Of a stretch of DNA of 64,000 bases, positions 1 to 12,201 are shown one piece after another. Position 1 is the stretch's first letter. The number at the start of each line of letters is the position of its first letter. Origin of the DNA: Pseudorasbora parva (Eukaryota; Chordata; Actinopteri; Cypriniformes; Gobionidae); assembly GCF_024679245.1 (NCBI RefSeq), contig NC_090172.1:4089446-4153445 (forward strand). Reading direction: 5' to 3'. A program made the position numbers and the translations under genes. Under the pieces are notes generated by a model. It saw nothing but the letters and a program-made list of their open reading frames with translations. It was not told the origin of the DNA and did not search any database.

Positions 1-660
1 ATGGGGAATTTCCATGAGTTATATAACAAGCAGGTTGATTCTGTCACAAAAATGAAACACATTTAAACAGCTTCATCATAGTCAGGAGGACAACACTGAA
101 ATATTTATGTTAGAAACTGGAAGAGACACAAGCACTTCGACAAATCAGACTGGCTGACCTCACAAACCTCAGTTCAAGCTTGTGTCGGCCTGAAGGGACA
201 CAGAGTGAGCCGGAGCAGGAAACATGCAAGCATAAGAGCCAAAAACTGCGGAGACACAGCATGTCCTTCAGTTTGTGTCAACATTTGGACACAATGCTAT
301 CAACGTTGTTTTAAAAAAAAAAGAACGAACACTTTATTAGGGAAAGAACGCATTCGGTTAAAGTTGGAGCCGTTACCAGTTTTGCGTGTTACAAAATAAG
401 ATGTTTAAAAGTAGCGAGTGAAGCCAGAATGCATAGCTACATATTTTCTCACAGATTAGTTGCTTTTTTTTTTTTTTTACTTGACAAATACAAACTGAAA
501 ATCTCAAATTGCAATGTTCCCCAACACTGATCTTTTTGTTCAAACATTTTGTCAAGTTTACAAGTATGTTTTTTCTGTCCACATAGAAAGAAAAAATCCT
601 GCAAAGCCAAAAGGACGCAAAACATTTAAATATATAAATATACAGATTACTTTGGACCAA
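1..660. other. No gene recognised
   Basis: AT-rich single-copy-looking DNA with short poly-A and poly-T runs. The short open frames on both strands have no recognisable domain and no splice signals that build a gene. It may be intron of a gene whose first exon lies near 27.5 kb on the minus strand, which is inference only. Confidence 0.5.
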
Positions 661-1858
661 TACACTCTAAAAATGACTGGGATAAAAACAACCCAATTAG
701 CAACCCAGCGCTGGGTAAATATTGGACAGAACACATGCTGGGTTAAATTAACCCAGTGGCATTTTAACCCAGCAGGCTGGGCTGTTGAGAAAACCCAAAA
801 TGTAGTCAATTTTTTACTATTAATGGATTTGGGTTATTCTTGCTGGGTTGTTTTAAAAAAAATCTCCTGTGCATTAGCCTACTGTAAAACTAGACAATCA
901 TGAAAGAACAAATGAAGAATGCATGTTTAGACTGTTAAAACAATCATTTTTATTGCTTGACAAATGGTACAATACACAAATGTGTTAAAAATTGGCAACA
1001 ATGACAACTACAAACATAATATATTCTGTCAATTTATTCACGTTTAAATAAAACTTTTATTTTGACGGGTTGCCGTGACTTGAGTCTCTGTGTTCATGAT
1101 GACATGCGCCCCCGTCATTCACACAGAGACGCAAAACATGGAAGAGTAATATTAAAATAGTATGTAATATACACAGACACTCGAATATTTTCGGCTACAG
1201 TCTGGAGCCTTGCATGCCGCAACTGAACGCAGCTGCGGGACCGCATATAGTCTACTTGTGAGTCGATGCTATACAGTCACATTTTTAACATTTCAGTATG
1301 TACTTGGTACCGAAGTACCGGTACTTGTGATATCCATACATACAACCATGTTTCATTTTCGTAAGGGGATCATGGTTCTGTGTAATCACAAACTGTATTA
1401 ATCTATCATCTCACATGCCTACCTAGATTAACACGAGTCAGTAGTTACATTGCATGGGTAAAACTTTTGTCGTCTTAACGTCATGTAAGCTTAAGAATTG
1501 TTGCCGCGAAGAAGAAGAAAAAAACTATAATTATGCTAATTTAAATGATTATTAATGAAAATATATGAACTTATCTTAAAACATCTGCAACCAGTGGCTT
1601 TGCCTTTTGCATTGCCCTTTCAAAATGACAGTTTGGGAGCGAAGCTAAACGAATCAAGGCGGGAAGCAGGTGAAACAACCAAGCGCTGGGTAGAATCAAC
1701 CAAGCATTGCGACCCAGCAGGTTTAACCCAACGACTGGACATTTGAAACTACCCAATGGTGTTTAAAATGTGATCAAATAAACAAAAAAAAATGACCCAA
1801 CAGTCTTAACCCAGCATTTTGGGTTAAAAAACTAACCCAGCATTATTTAGATTGTAGG
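661..1858. repeat. Paired clusters of AACCCAGC motifs, probable MITE ends
   Basis: Bases 661-850 and 1680-1858 are two clusters rich in AACCCAGC and its complement GCTGGGTT. The outer edges mirror each other: TACACTCTAAAAATGACTGG on the left, and TACAATCTAAATAATGCTGG read from the right edge inward. This fits either one 1.2-kb element with long imperfect terminal inverted repeats or two short copies of the same fish MITE. The 800 bases between show no gene. Confidence 0.4.
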
Positions 1859-2606
1859 ATTTCACTCAATGTGACTCAAAAAGAAACAAGAGAATGTCTT
1901 GAACGAGATTAAACGCATTGCTTGTTGATCGATCAGTCCCGGTTAGGACACGACTGTAGTAGCATCAGTTTTCATCCATTTTCCACTAAAATAATAATGT
2001 GTCTTAAAGAACACTTGGACCACAAGGGTTTTACCAGCAAAATATCAATACTGAAACGGATCTGTCTATTCATCAATCCAGTAAAAAAAATCCCCCAAGG
2101 TGCACAAAGAGACGCAGAGTAATGCATCATTACTATCGATCAGGCTCTGAGTCCGAAATGAGGGTTCTGAGTAAACAGTAAGTGCATTTAGATAGGCCAG
2201 TGATGAAGGTAATAGATAGTCAACCGTTCACGGTGCAGTCATCTCCGTTCAAGCTACACAAGACAGCTGTGAATCAGGAACAGAGAGGGTGGTCTGGAGA
2301 GTCTTTGCAATGATAATTTTGTGGAAACCTTCACCAAGGAGTGAATGAGTCATATCACAGAGCTGTAAATCTTGGTCTGACCTCTCGTATGGGAGAAACG
2401 AACATCATGAGTTCATTAAGGAAGACGACTTGCACTATTACTCACACATGCATCAATGTTTCTAATCGAATCTACAGACTGTGCCTAGAGAGAAAAAAAT
2501 AAAAATCACATTCTTAATACTTTATTGAGCATTTTACTGTTGAGGTGCTTCTGCTTCTCTTGATCTGAGGAGGTTTTCCTGCGTGAATGTTGATTATTTT
2601 CCACAT
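1859..2606. other. No gene recognised
   Basis: I see no coding, RNA or repeat structure that I can name in this stretch. Confidence 0.4.
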
Positions 2607-2776
2607 AAGCCCCTTTCACACTGCACGTCGGACCCGCAATATTCCCGGTACATTGCCGGGTCGCCTTCTGTGTGAAAGCAACCACGTCCCGGGATTGATT
2701 ACCGAATTCGACCCGGGTCGGGGACCTAGTAATATTGCGGTATTCGACCCGGGACGAGCGCTGTGTGAACAAAAGC
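2607..2776. repeat. Short MITE with TTTCACACTGC-type ends
   Basis: About 170 bases bounded by CCCCTTTCACACTGCACG on the left and GCGCTGTGTGAACAAAAG on the right, an imperfect terminal inverted repeat. The interior is rich in CCCGGG and GACCCGGGTCG palindromes. No coding content. The superfamily is not resolved. Confidence 0.5.
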
Positions 2777-2960
2777 CGAAACTAATGCCGCAACGTGTAC
2801 GTAGTTATCGTGCGACTCCTAGAGCTTGTTTTTTCAATAATACAACCCTGCAGTGCCAGAAGAGCTCGTCGGTGTTTTAAACGCAGAATTGGTGAATCGA
2901 TTTTTTTCAACACAGCCCTACATACACAACAGCGACACTACATATGGCTACAACTGGCTA

Positions 2961-3330
2961 CACTGTAAAAAAAAAATATAAAAAAAGTTACAAGGTTGCC
3001 TTAAAATTTTGAGTTCACTGAAATTAAAAATTTAAGTTACTACAATGAACATTTTTGAGAAGAATCGACAACCTTTATGCAAATATTAAAAGATTTTGTA
3101 AGCATATTGGGTAATTGTGTGTTTTATTTCTGATAACGCAGTGAAAAATGCCAAATTGTGCTATTTTCATGATTTATCAATTTTTTTTTTAGGTGGTTCA
3201 GATACAATAATATTTTCAGTTTCTATTTATTAAACCAATTTCCTTCATTGTATCAACTCAATTTTTTAATTTCAATAAACTCAAAATTTTAAGGCAACTA
3301 GGTTACTTACTTTTTTAAGTTAAACCAACC
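2961..3330. repeat. Foldback MITE with CACTGTAAAAA end
   Basis: The left arm (CACTGTAAAAA, then GTTGCCTTAAAATTTTGAGT) is matched in reverse complement by the right arm (ACTCAAAATTTTAAGGCAAC near 3281). The whole can fold into an imperfect hairpin of about 370 bases. This is typical of non-autonomous fish DNA transposons. No protein is encoded. Confidence 0.55.
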
Positions 3331-4023
3331 ACATTTATTTAGGCTCGTGCCATTGGCCAATGACCGATACAGACATATGATCGCTGCTGAGCTCGGCACA
3401 TGTGCTCAGCCGGGCCTGACAGCCATCCAAACCTTGGCTAGAGTTCAAGCCCACGTCACAATCTTTACTGTAATTAAAGAGGACCTCTGGGTTTGAGACA
3501 GACCCTCTGACAGCACGCAAGCCTTCCTGAAGCTGATGTTGTGCTTTATTCAGCATCCCATGCTATAATACAAACATGCATGAGTAACACTAGATGCTGA
3601 CGGGTGCGATCAGAGCCAGTGTTGACATCTACTGCAACGCAAGGCTTTAGGCATGTGTCCTGGTGCCACTGGCTTTTGTTATTGATGGTCAGAAGTATGT
3701 AATATTTCTGCAGGAGAGCGTAGGCCACACGTTTCCAATGCAGTGCTGACCCTGGCAAATTTAAACATTCATAGATCTCTGCATTTCTTCACTTAATCTC
3801 TTATAAACCTTCAGCTCAGCACACTAACTGCTGATGAAGACCGTCAACAAAATCTGTAGTTTTGGCAAGTCTTACACGGAGAATGCTAATGAGAGGCCAA
3901 GAAAGCTCAATGCACTGGCAATAGAGATCCTCATAGTATATTTACTGGTATTTCAATAAACAATTATATAAACAATAATCAACTAACACATTTGTTATGG
4001 TAAACAGAAGCTCAAGCATGCTT
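3331..4023. other. No gene recognised
   Basis: Mixed-composition DNA with short open frames on the minus strand, none with recognisable domains or splice-site support. Confidence 0.4.
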
Positions 4024-4860
4024 ACCAATGAGGTTCATTCTCATGTTACGCAGCACACTTGAGCTTCTGCAAGACCCAATGAGGTTCATTCTCATGTTAC
4101 GCAGCACGCTTGAGCTTCTGCAAGACCCAATGAGGTTCACTCGTGTTACGCAGCACGCTTGAGCTTCTGCAAGACCCAATGAGGTTCATTCTCGTGTTAC
4201 GCAGCACGCTTGAGCTTCTGCAAGACCCAATGAGGTTCATTCTCGTGTTACGCAGCACGCTTGAGCTTCAGCAAGACCCAATGAGGTTCATTCTCGTGTT
4301 ACGCAGCACGCTTGAGCTTCAGCAAGACCCAATGAGGTTCATTCTCGTGTTACGCAGCACGCTTGAGCTTCAGCAAGACCCAATGAGGTTCATTCTCGTG
4401 TTACGCAGCACGCTTGAGCTTCAGCAAGACCCAATGAGGTTCATTCTCGTGTTACGCAGCACGCTTGAGCTTCAGCAAGACCCAATGAGGTTCATTCTCG
4501 TGTTACGCAGCACGCTTGAGCTTCAGCAAGACCCAATGAGGTTCATTCTCGTGTTACGCAGCACGCTTGAGCTTCAGCAAGACCCAATGAGGTTCATTCT
4601 CGTGTTACGCAGCACGCTTGAGCTTCAGCAAGACCCAATGAGGTTCATTCTCGTGTTACGCAGCACGCTTGAGCTTCAGCAAGACCCAATGAGGTTCATT
4701 CTCGTGTTACGCAGCACGCTTGAGCTTCAGCAAGACCCAGTGAGGTTCATTCTCGTGTTACGCAGCACGCTTGAGCTTCAGCAAGACCCAGTGAGGTTCA
4801 TTCTCGTGTTACGCAGCACGCTTGAGCTTCTGCAAGACCCAATGAGGTTCATTCTCGTGT
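4024..4860 (+). repeat. 51-bp minisatellite, about 16 units
   Basis: A tandem array with a 51-base unit containing GAGGTTCATTCTCGTGTTAC and GCAGCACGCTTGAGCTTC. Because 51 is divisible by three and the unit has no stop in this frame, bases 4143-4862 stay open for 239 codons and would encode a 17-residue repeat (RSTLELQQDPMRFILVL). Inner units are almost identical. Outer units differ at CTG/CAG and ATG/GTG positions, and the third unit has lost a few bases. That is the pattern of array homogenisation, not protein selection. I see no promoter, splice site or known family, so I call it a satellite. Confidence 0.9.
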
Positions 4861-4904
4861 AAACCAGACTAAACCGCTTAATTCAAATGGATTCGTTTTA
4901 CAAT

Positions 4905-5110
4905 CTCTTATACCCCTTTTCCACCAAGGCAGTGCTGGTTTGGAGCTAGAGCCTAGTTTTAAAAATGGTTCTTTGTCTTTCCACACCCAAAGCACCAGCT
5001 CCAAACCAGGAAAAGTGGTTCTTAAGTAGCACCAAAACATTGCTGGGCTAGAAGTAACCGCTTGTGTCAGGGGCGGCGTTACCGTGACCAACAAGACGAA
5101 CACAAACTTG
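4905..5110. repeat. Fish interspersed repeat, TTTTCCACCAAGG type
   Basis: The sequence starts CCCCTTTTCCACCAAGG and includes internal GCTCCAAACCAG and GTTTGGAGC inverted motifs. It matches my memory of a short, abundant teleost DNA repeat. Only one end is clear. Confidence 0.35.
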
Positions 5111-5289
5111 TGACCACCATTTTAAAAAAAGCAGCTAATCGAGCTAATAGCTGCTTGATTGTAATCTCCGTCTATACAAATTACCGAGAGCTACAAAAAT
5201 GCATTGGATTCGATGCGTTTTGATGCCGATGTAAGATCATAAAGCCATTAGCATCAATAGCAATGCAACATTCACCATTGATGATGGAA

Positions 5290-5433
5290 GGCTTGTTCGA
5301 GATGCATCGGCGCTGTGCAGACCGATCGGCGTATGACATCAAAACGACTCCTTATGCTTTTGAATAGCTCATGCGGTATTTGGATAACATATGCTGATCA
5401 ATCTACACAGCGCCGATGCATCTCGAACAAGCC
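5290..5433. repeat. Perfect 28-bp inverted repeat with 88-bp loop
   Basis: Bases 5290-5317 (begins GGCTTGTTCGAGATGCATCG) are the exact reverse complement of 5406-5433. The loop of 88 bases has no gene. Perfect arms suggest the two ends of a small recently inserted element or a cruciform-forming site. Confidence 0.85.
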
Positions 5434-5434
5434 T

Positions 5435-5471
<37 letters not shown>
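5434..5471. repeat. (GT)n microsatellite
   Basis: About 18 GT dinucleotides directly adjoin the right arm of the inverted repeat at 5406-5433. Confidence 0.95.
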
Positions 5472-5473
<2 letters not shown>

Positions 5474-6189
5474 CCCGCTGCCTCGCTAACGTTGCTGAGA
5501 AAGATGAGACATATAGAGTGACGTAAGACCCGGCTCTGTGGTGGCTCTCAAGATGAATGATATGTGGAGTGACATGAGGGTGAGTAAATGATGGCAGAAT
5601 TTTTTGGTGACCTAACACTGATTTCTCTGGGCCTCTCTTGTTCATTATTCCTTCAGTGAGCGAGTACAGAAAGGTGGAGGCCTGGCATGTAAGCAGCAAC
5701 TCCGTCAATGTCTCCATGGCAATGGCACTTTTCCTGTCCTCTCTATGGCGCCCAGTCCCGGGACAAAGACCCCAACATGGGCGGTACAGGAAGAGTGACT
5801 CAGATCCAAAACCAAAACATGACATTATTGCACTCATATTGACTTTAATGAACATGCCGCACCTTTAACACACTACGCTATTTCGTGTACCAAATGAAAA
5901 CAGATGCAGTAAACCACCCTCCTAAAGTCATAATTAGCTCCCACCTTCACCCAAAGTTATTCCAGCTAGTTTCTGATAGGAAACAAAACAGGAAAACAAC
6001 ACACTGTGACTCTAAAGGCCCAATCACACCAAGGACTATATTGATAGTCCTAAAAATCATTCTAAATATACAAGAATAGCACAGAGAAATAATAATGTTG
6101 AAATCACTTTTAAATAAAAAAAAAAAAAAAATTCAGCTGATGAGCGATAAAAACATTGACAGCCAATCAGAATCTATCCTGCTTTTAAG
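5472..6189. other. No gene; partial TTAGTTCACCC-type MITE end
   Basis: Bases 5565-5612 (ATGAGGGTGAGTAAATGATG, then a degraded terminal motif) resemble the inner end of the TTAA MITEs seen whole elsewhere in this window. The rest is unremarkable. Confidence 0.3.
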
Positions 6190-6330
6190 AAAGCAAGCAC
6201 TTAAAGCAGCAACTTCAACTTCATTTATTTATAAAGCCCTTTCAACACCACAAGTTGAACCTAGGTGCTGTTCAGGAGGTATAAAAGAAAAAGTAAAAAA
6301 TAAACACAAAAACAAAACAAACATATGACA
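6190..6330 (-). mobile_element. LINE or SINE 3' tail fragment
   Basis: Read on the minus strand the segment gives a GGGCTTTATAAATAAATGAA motif, like the tail shared by many teleost L2-type LINEs and the SINEs they mobilise. No reverse transcriptase is left. Confidence 0.4.
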
Positions 6331-7096
6331 TAAACAACTTACAAAGCATTATCAAATGCTAAGGAAAACAAATAAGCTAAGCAGACATTAAAACTGCAAT
6401 CCATGCTTAGAATATATCGATCAATTGGTGCGGACACTAACATAGCATTTAACAACACTGAAAGTGTAACAAAAAATGCATTATACCAAAATGAAATCTC
6501 ATCGGTCCAAAATCTCAGTCCACATCAAACATCTCTAGAATAGCTTTTGCATTTGGTGCCCGGTTAAGACACGGTGCGAGTTGCATGAGCATTAAAGGGA
6601 GATAATGAGATGTTTTGAGGCTGGATATATCAGTAGCAAGGATTATGCACACACCATTTCCCCTTTAGAAACGTCTGCTTCAGGACAAACTGCGAGACTG
6701 AGCAGAACGTGGCCCGAGGGCACAGCAGACAGGAGGAGGACACAAGGAGCCCAGCAGAAGGCGTCCCACCAGGCACAATGTCTGACAGATGAACAAACAC
6801 ACACCAGAGAGCTGGACTGATATGATTAACCCCCGAAGGAACTAATACAATCGCACACATTCAGAGGTGTTAGTCCATGAATTGCATCCTAATTCAATCC
6901 ATTGAATTTTTTTTCTTTTTGCTGAAATTTTGTTTTTAAGTTGTCATGAATTGCATTTTTTTTTTTACTGTTTTATAATGTCTCCTTAGGTGCATTTATA
7001 ATGCAGGGCTCCAAACTAGCATTTGAGAGCAGTGGCACCACCGCCACCAAATTCTAAAGAGGGCAGAACATGATTATTCTGCCCTGGTATGAGTAT
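6331..7096. other. No gene recognised
   Basis: AT-rich DNA with long T runs at 6908-6968. Short open frames around 6605-6860 occur on both strands in the same place and show no domain. Confidence 0.4.
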
Positions 7097-7572
7097 TAGC
7101 CTAGAAATCTAGACGCACCCTAGCGGCAGCAAATCTAATCTGCCACGAGTGTCGTCTAGCAACTCTCAATACCCTTCACTGAGCTGTAAAAACAAACTCT
7201 GGTCGGGCCAATCACATCGTGTATAGAGTCGGTGGGCGGGGCCATAATGACGACGGCAGAGTTGCCGTCAGAGTTCTCTGAGAAAAGTACCGAATTCATT
7301 TTTAAAAAGTGAAGATGTGTTGTGTGTTCAGAGTTTTGCCGACCGGATACGGCGAAAGTTTGATCTTCACATGTTTACTAGCTTCAACTAGCTAATTTAC
7401 CAAGTTTAATCTATCAACGAGCTCCGCTTCACCTTCGTTGCTCTGGTTGGTTGTAGCGCTATCCTATCGCGTGCAGAGGGAGTTTGAAAGACAACCGTTT
7501 ATCCGCCCCTCGGATTGAGCCGTCAATGGTGAGTTTCCAGACCAAACATCTTGATGTGAGTCTGGCTATATG
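7097..7572 (+). mobile_element. Repeat carrying a RecQ-like helicase fragment (copy A)
   Basis: Starts AGCCTAGAAATCTAGACGCA and ends near a degraded GAGTCTGGCTAT terminus. It is a direct copy of the reverse complement of 21541-22058, with an internal deletion of roughly 100 bases. Bases 7333-7368 translate as VLPTGYGESLIF, very like the motif I (Walker A) stretch of RecQ helicases (PTGxGKS), with the catalytic Lys replaced by Glu. The reading frame upstream is broken. It is therefore a decayed non-autonomous element that kept part of a helicase exon. Which transposon superfamily supplied it is unknown to me. Confidence 0.6.
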
Positions 7573-9497
7573 AGTATCATATGAGTAAATTTATCATAGT
7601 TAATTGAATCATAAAATTACTATTATTTGGCGTTGTTTTGTTAAAAAGTGCAGTTACAAATAATATTACATGTTTATTTGGAAATTTAAAAGTGAAGCAC
7701 TGAGCTTGAATTGATATGCACATAAAAATCACTAACGACAGTGATGTGCAAAAACCTAAAAATTTATATATTTTACTCTATTAAATGCACCATTACTCTC
7801 CTGTAGTCTCACATTGAATTGGCCGACAGCTTCAGTGATTATTAAAGGAGCTCTTGCCTTCTGTATAATTCAGCCACAACACAAAGAAAAGTTTTAGTTT
7901 TTCATGAGACTTTGTGACTTCCAACTTTTTTCATATATTAAGGAGTGGAAATTGCCACATCAATAAGTGCTCCTCTGCTGCCATCTACTGGTTATAGTGA
8001 TCATTTCCTGTTGTCTTTTTAAAATTAAAAGAGCTTCCTTGTTACAAAGTAGCCTACACCATTAATCTTTTAGTTTTTGTCACATTAAAATGGGATAATA
8101 TTTAGCCCAAAGCTTTAAAGTGCCGGATAAAGTGTGAAGCTCTTGAAAGCCCTTGCTTGAATTTCCCTCCCAAAAGGTTGTACAAACCCTGAGAACATTC
8201 GACTTTTTCTTCCACAATATATGCTGAGGTGTAACTACAGTAACTCATGGTGAATGTTGGTGATTTGTGGACTGAAACCACTGATCTTCGCTCATGGCTC
8301 AATGTTTCCCCTGGTCTCCACGTCAGCTCTGTTTGATCTGATATCTATGGTTTATAACAGAGAATCTCTAACAAAATGTATTTGCACCAACAGAAAAAAA
8401 GGTTGCAAAATGCATTTGTAATCCTGTAATAATAGTAGGATTTTTACATCAAAATAAATGCCATAATATAAAAATAAAAGGCTATTTTATTTTAGAAACA
8501 ATTATGTAATTAAAAATGTATTATAACATCATTAACTCTAAGTAGCCTAAAAATTGGTTAATCTTAATGATGTACCAACTGAGATGCCCTGTATAGTTTG
8601 CAGCATAAGAGATTACTCCATTCACACAAATAATGGTCCAAGAGTTATTTAAAGGTGCAATTTAAGATGTAACATAATGGTTTAACTACACTAAAGGAAA
8701 ATACGGTTGCTCCAACTTCACGTCAGTCATGATAAGGCCTATAATTTCCTGTTTCCATTACTGCTCGGATATAGCCAAACTCTACAAAGAAAAAGAGCGG
8801 ATCCAAACAAAAGCCTAAAAGTAAGAGAAACATTAAATGAGATTTAGTTACACCACTGGTTTGACACGTTTCAAGTCTTGGCCTGTGTCCAGCACTTTGC
8901 TGGTACAATGACCTTTTATGAATGTAGAAAGAAAGTACACCAGTGTTGGGATACTACCTCATACTAACACATCATAAAACTGCATCCTCGTACAACAGAC
9001 CGCCATGTCATGGACTGGTAACATTAGCACTCTAGTGTTCAATTCAGTTTGAAACCGAAATCAAGATCGCCTGTTCTTCCCTATTGTGACGTGATTAGAG
9101 AAAACCTGAGTTAATTAGTTTCTCAAACAACAACAACAAACCTGTATAAAAGGACTTGATTTTGTCCTTTGATCGGATCTTTGGCGTTTGATAACTGCAG
9201 AGATCTCAGGCAACAATTTGCTGGATGTGATGGAGTATTGTCCAGTTTTGGCGATGTTTATTTTTGTACATAAAGACTATAGCCCTATTCGGCCGGTAAT
9301 TGATTCTCATGTGGATGTCTGTAAAAAATTAATTTACATGCCGCCTCAGTGATAAAACGTATGAATTTGGATGCCGATATATTCACCCGGTGGAGGAGTG
9401 AGTTTTGTGATCCTGGGCACCTGAACACACTCACGTGGTCAGGCGAATGAATGTCTGCTGTAAAAATGGCATATGCTTGGAATAATAAGAAGAAAAT
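7573..9497. other. No gene; fragment of a GCCCTATTC-type MITE at 9281
   Basis: Mostly featureless AT-rich DNA. Bases 9281-9300 (AGCCCTATTC) resemble the end of the foldback element at 20239-21278, but no second end is visible nearby. The open frame on the minus strand at 8102-8302 shows no domain. Confidence 0.35.
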
Positions 9498-10525
9498 TAG
9501 GGATGCACGATATTATCGGCACGACATCGGAATCGGCCGATAAACGCTTAAAATATAACAATCGGCAAATATGACAACATTATGCCGATATGCCTTACCG
9601 ATATGATAACGTGTGGATATGCGCCTGCAATAACTCACGTGTGCAAGGAGTGCTACAGCGATGAGACCATGTCAGCACTGGTCATTCTTGAAGTGAAAAC
9701 AAGCAAATACATTGCATGTACAGTGATTTATATTGACTGTTTTTAAATGCTGCCTTGAATTTGTGAATGCGCGTGACCGTCAACAGCAGATTTGCCCGGT
9801 TTTCACAACAACTAGACCAAAACGAACCCAATACAAGCCCAATCGCGTCTCTCCACTCTCTAGCACGTGCGGCCGCCTCCACAGCAGCAGAAGCTCCTCC
9901 AGGTCCTAGTGCCCACCCACCAGATGCTATATATTTATGTAGTGGGGGCGCTGTTGTTTGTTATACAATAAAAAGTAAAATACACAAAAAAAATTGAAGT
10001 TACTTCTTGTTCTGAATAAACAAATAAGTAATGATTTCATAAATCACAAGCAAGACACGTGTAAATTAAATACTTTTATATACAGTGTATTAATCTGTGA
10101 TAATTTTAGGAAATGGATGATGAACAATAATCCAAGGAGCTCTACAATAATTGTAGAATTAAAAGACAGCATCAACGGATGTCATGCCACCCCCACTTCA
10201 TGTGCACAAACGTTAAATCCAAAAATACAATATTTAGGTTACAGCTGCATCTGGGGCGAAAAATGACTGACTTTATTATTGTTATTTTATTATCATAAAA
10301 AGAACTTTATTAACATTTATTTATCTTCAACAAGAATCCTTTTAGTAAGGAGACCTCAGAAATCTGAAACCAGAATGAAAAAAAAAGAGTTTTTGCTCAA
10401 AATGTTGTTTCCAAACAAAGGGAAAAAATAAACATATATCGGCATCAGTATCGGCATCGGCCAAACTGAGCTGAAAAATATCGGCACATTGGATATCGGC
10501 AAAAATCCAATATCGTGCATCCCTA
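9498..10525. mobile_element. Non-autonomous hAT element, TAGGGATGCACGATA ends
   Basis: Terminal inverted repeats TAGGGATGCACGATATT and AATATCGTGCATCCCTA bound 1028 bases. The flanking 8-mers AAGAAAAT and AATAAAAT differ at one position, consistent with an 8-bp hAT target duplication that has mutated. The interior holds many ATCGGC/GCCGAT motifs near the ends and no transposase. Open frames inside have no recognisable domain. Confidence 0.75.
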
Positions 10526-11069
10526 AATAAAATCATATTTAATTTAATAATAATTTTGGTTTAAATTGTTTTTTTTTAATAATAACTCTGGTTTTTTTAA
10601 AAAAAAAAGGAAAATGTCATTTTAAAAAAAGTGTAAATTACGGAAGTAAGTTAATACAATGCTGCAAATTTACCCTATAACATTAATTACAGTGAGCAGT
10701 GATGAAAGATTGTTCTTCTAAATACTTTCCAGCATTTCAGTAATAAAAGTGTATAGGCAAGATCTTGAAAATGCATCCAAATTACAGGGAAATGCAAGGA
10801 TGCAGTGCTCCGCTGTGGTCAATAAGGATATAAAAAGTTAATTTTGAAGCAATCTTTTCTTAAACTCAGAGATGTGGATTCGGACGGCAATTAAATCACC
10901 ACACGACCCTTGGTGTTTGTCAAAAAACAGGAGGTAATTCAGCCAGGGATTTTTACACGGGTGGTTTTAGGAGGTCGGTCGAACGATGAATCTCAAAATT
11001 GTATAAATATAATTTTTTAAAATTGTAAGCTTTTAAAAATGCATCTGAAATAATAAACTAAGTGCAATG
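10526..11069. other. No gene recognised
   Basis: AT-rich DNA with A and T homopolymers and no other structure that I can name. Confidence 0.4.
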
Positions 11070-12193
11070 TAGGCATGTGCCGATATCAATTTTTCATGTT
11101 GCGATTAATTGCTGACGTTTTATCACGATATACGATATTATCACGATATTGAAATAAGTTGCAAAAAAATGTTGCAATAGCATAACAGCTTTAAGAACTA
11201 TTTTAGTATAACTGAATGTTTAAATACAATAATGCACCAAAAATATATACAGCTCTGGAAAAAAAATTAAGAGAAATCAATGTTAAGTGGTCTCTTGATT
11301 TTTTTCAGAGCTGTAAAAGTACAATTTTCAAACAGATTAAAGCGCAAAAAAATTAGGCTATAAAGGACAACAGGTAACAAATTAATATAAGGTCTCATTA
11401 TTTAATGCATTAACTAAGACTGAGCAATAGCTACATTTGTTACAGAAAGTATTATGTTTTTGGCAATGTTAGTTAAGAAATACTGATTATTGTTAGTTTT
11501 ATCTTAGGTCCATTAAAAATGTTATTTTGATTTTAATGTTATTCAACAGTAACTAAGAAGTTAACATTAATTAGAATAATTAATTCTTTATAAATATTTT
11601 TCATTGTCAGTTTGGTAATAATGAATTAACATGTTAACTAATGAAGTTGTATGTCTCAAAGTTTTACTGAACAATAACAAATAATTAACGTTAGAACAGT
11701 TCTAATCATTAGGGCATGTTGTAGTCCAGATTAAAACATAAAAATGTTTAAGCTTGAAAATAAATAGCCTATTAAGTCTTTAAGTATTAAGTATTAGGTG
11801 CTGTGATGAACATTGAGATTACAAAAAACAAATGGCTGTTTTAAAAACTCCTTCACTCGCGCTGATGCTTTCGGGATAACCGCTGCATTTTGCCGTCCAT
11901 CAGCGCCCTCTGCTGTCACTGAGCGGCACTTCAGCAGCACGTCTCCTTCACCGGTTCAGTCATGTGCAAACGCATGTTGTGCTTGTTTACATCTGAGCAC
12001 GTCCATTTGACGCAGAACAGCGGTGTTGAGCATTTATACGGTTGATGGGCAAAGTATTCTTGAGTGCATTATAAAAAAAAATATTAATTGTTAATAAATT
12101 ATTATTTACAATATTTTAAAGTGCCCACGATAACAATATCGTGCATATTCATTATCGTGATATATCGCATTACCGAAAATCGGCACATGTCTA
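11070..12193. mobile_element. Non-autonomous hAT element with exact 8-bp TSD
   Basis: Ends TAGGCATGTGCCGAT and ATCGGCACATGTCTA are inverted repeats with one mismatch. The flanking 8-mers are both GTGCAATG (11062-11069 and 12194-12201), a perfect hAT-type target duplication. Subterminal regions are rich in ATCACGATA. No transposase remains. A small TACAGCTCTGG element sits inside it. Confidence 0.85.
11247..11317. mobile_element. Short MITE with TACAGCTCTGG ends nested in the hAT
   Basis: About 70 bases bounded by TATACAGCTCTGGAAAAAA and TTTTTTTCAGAGCTGTA, matching in reverse complement. This resembles solo ends of teleost Tc1/mariner relatives. It lies inside the hAT element and so is the younger insertion. 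Confidence 0.6.
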
Positions 12194-12201
12194 GTGCAAT
12201 G

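Noticed and set aside
4024..4860. CRISPR-like array
   Set aside because: Units are contiguous and near-identical with no unique spacers, and the genome is eukaryotic.
4143..4862. 239-codon open frame with a 17-residue repeat
   Set aside because: It exists only because the minisatellite unit is 51 bases with no stop in that frame. I see no promoter, splice signals or known family.
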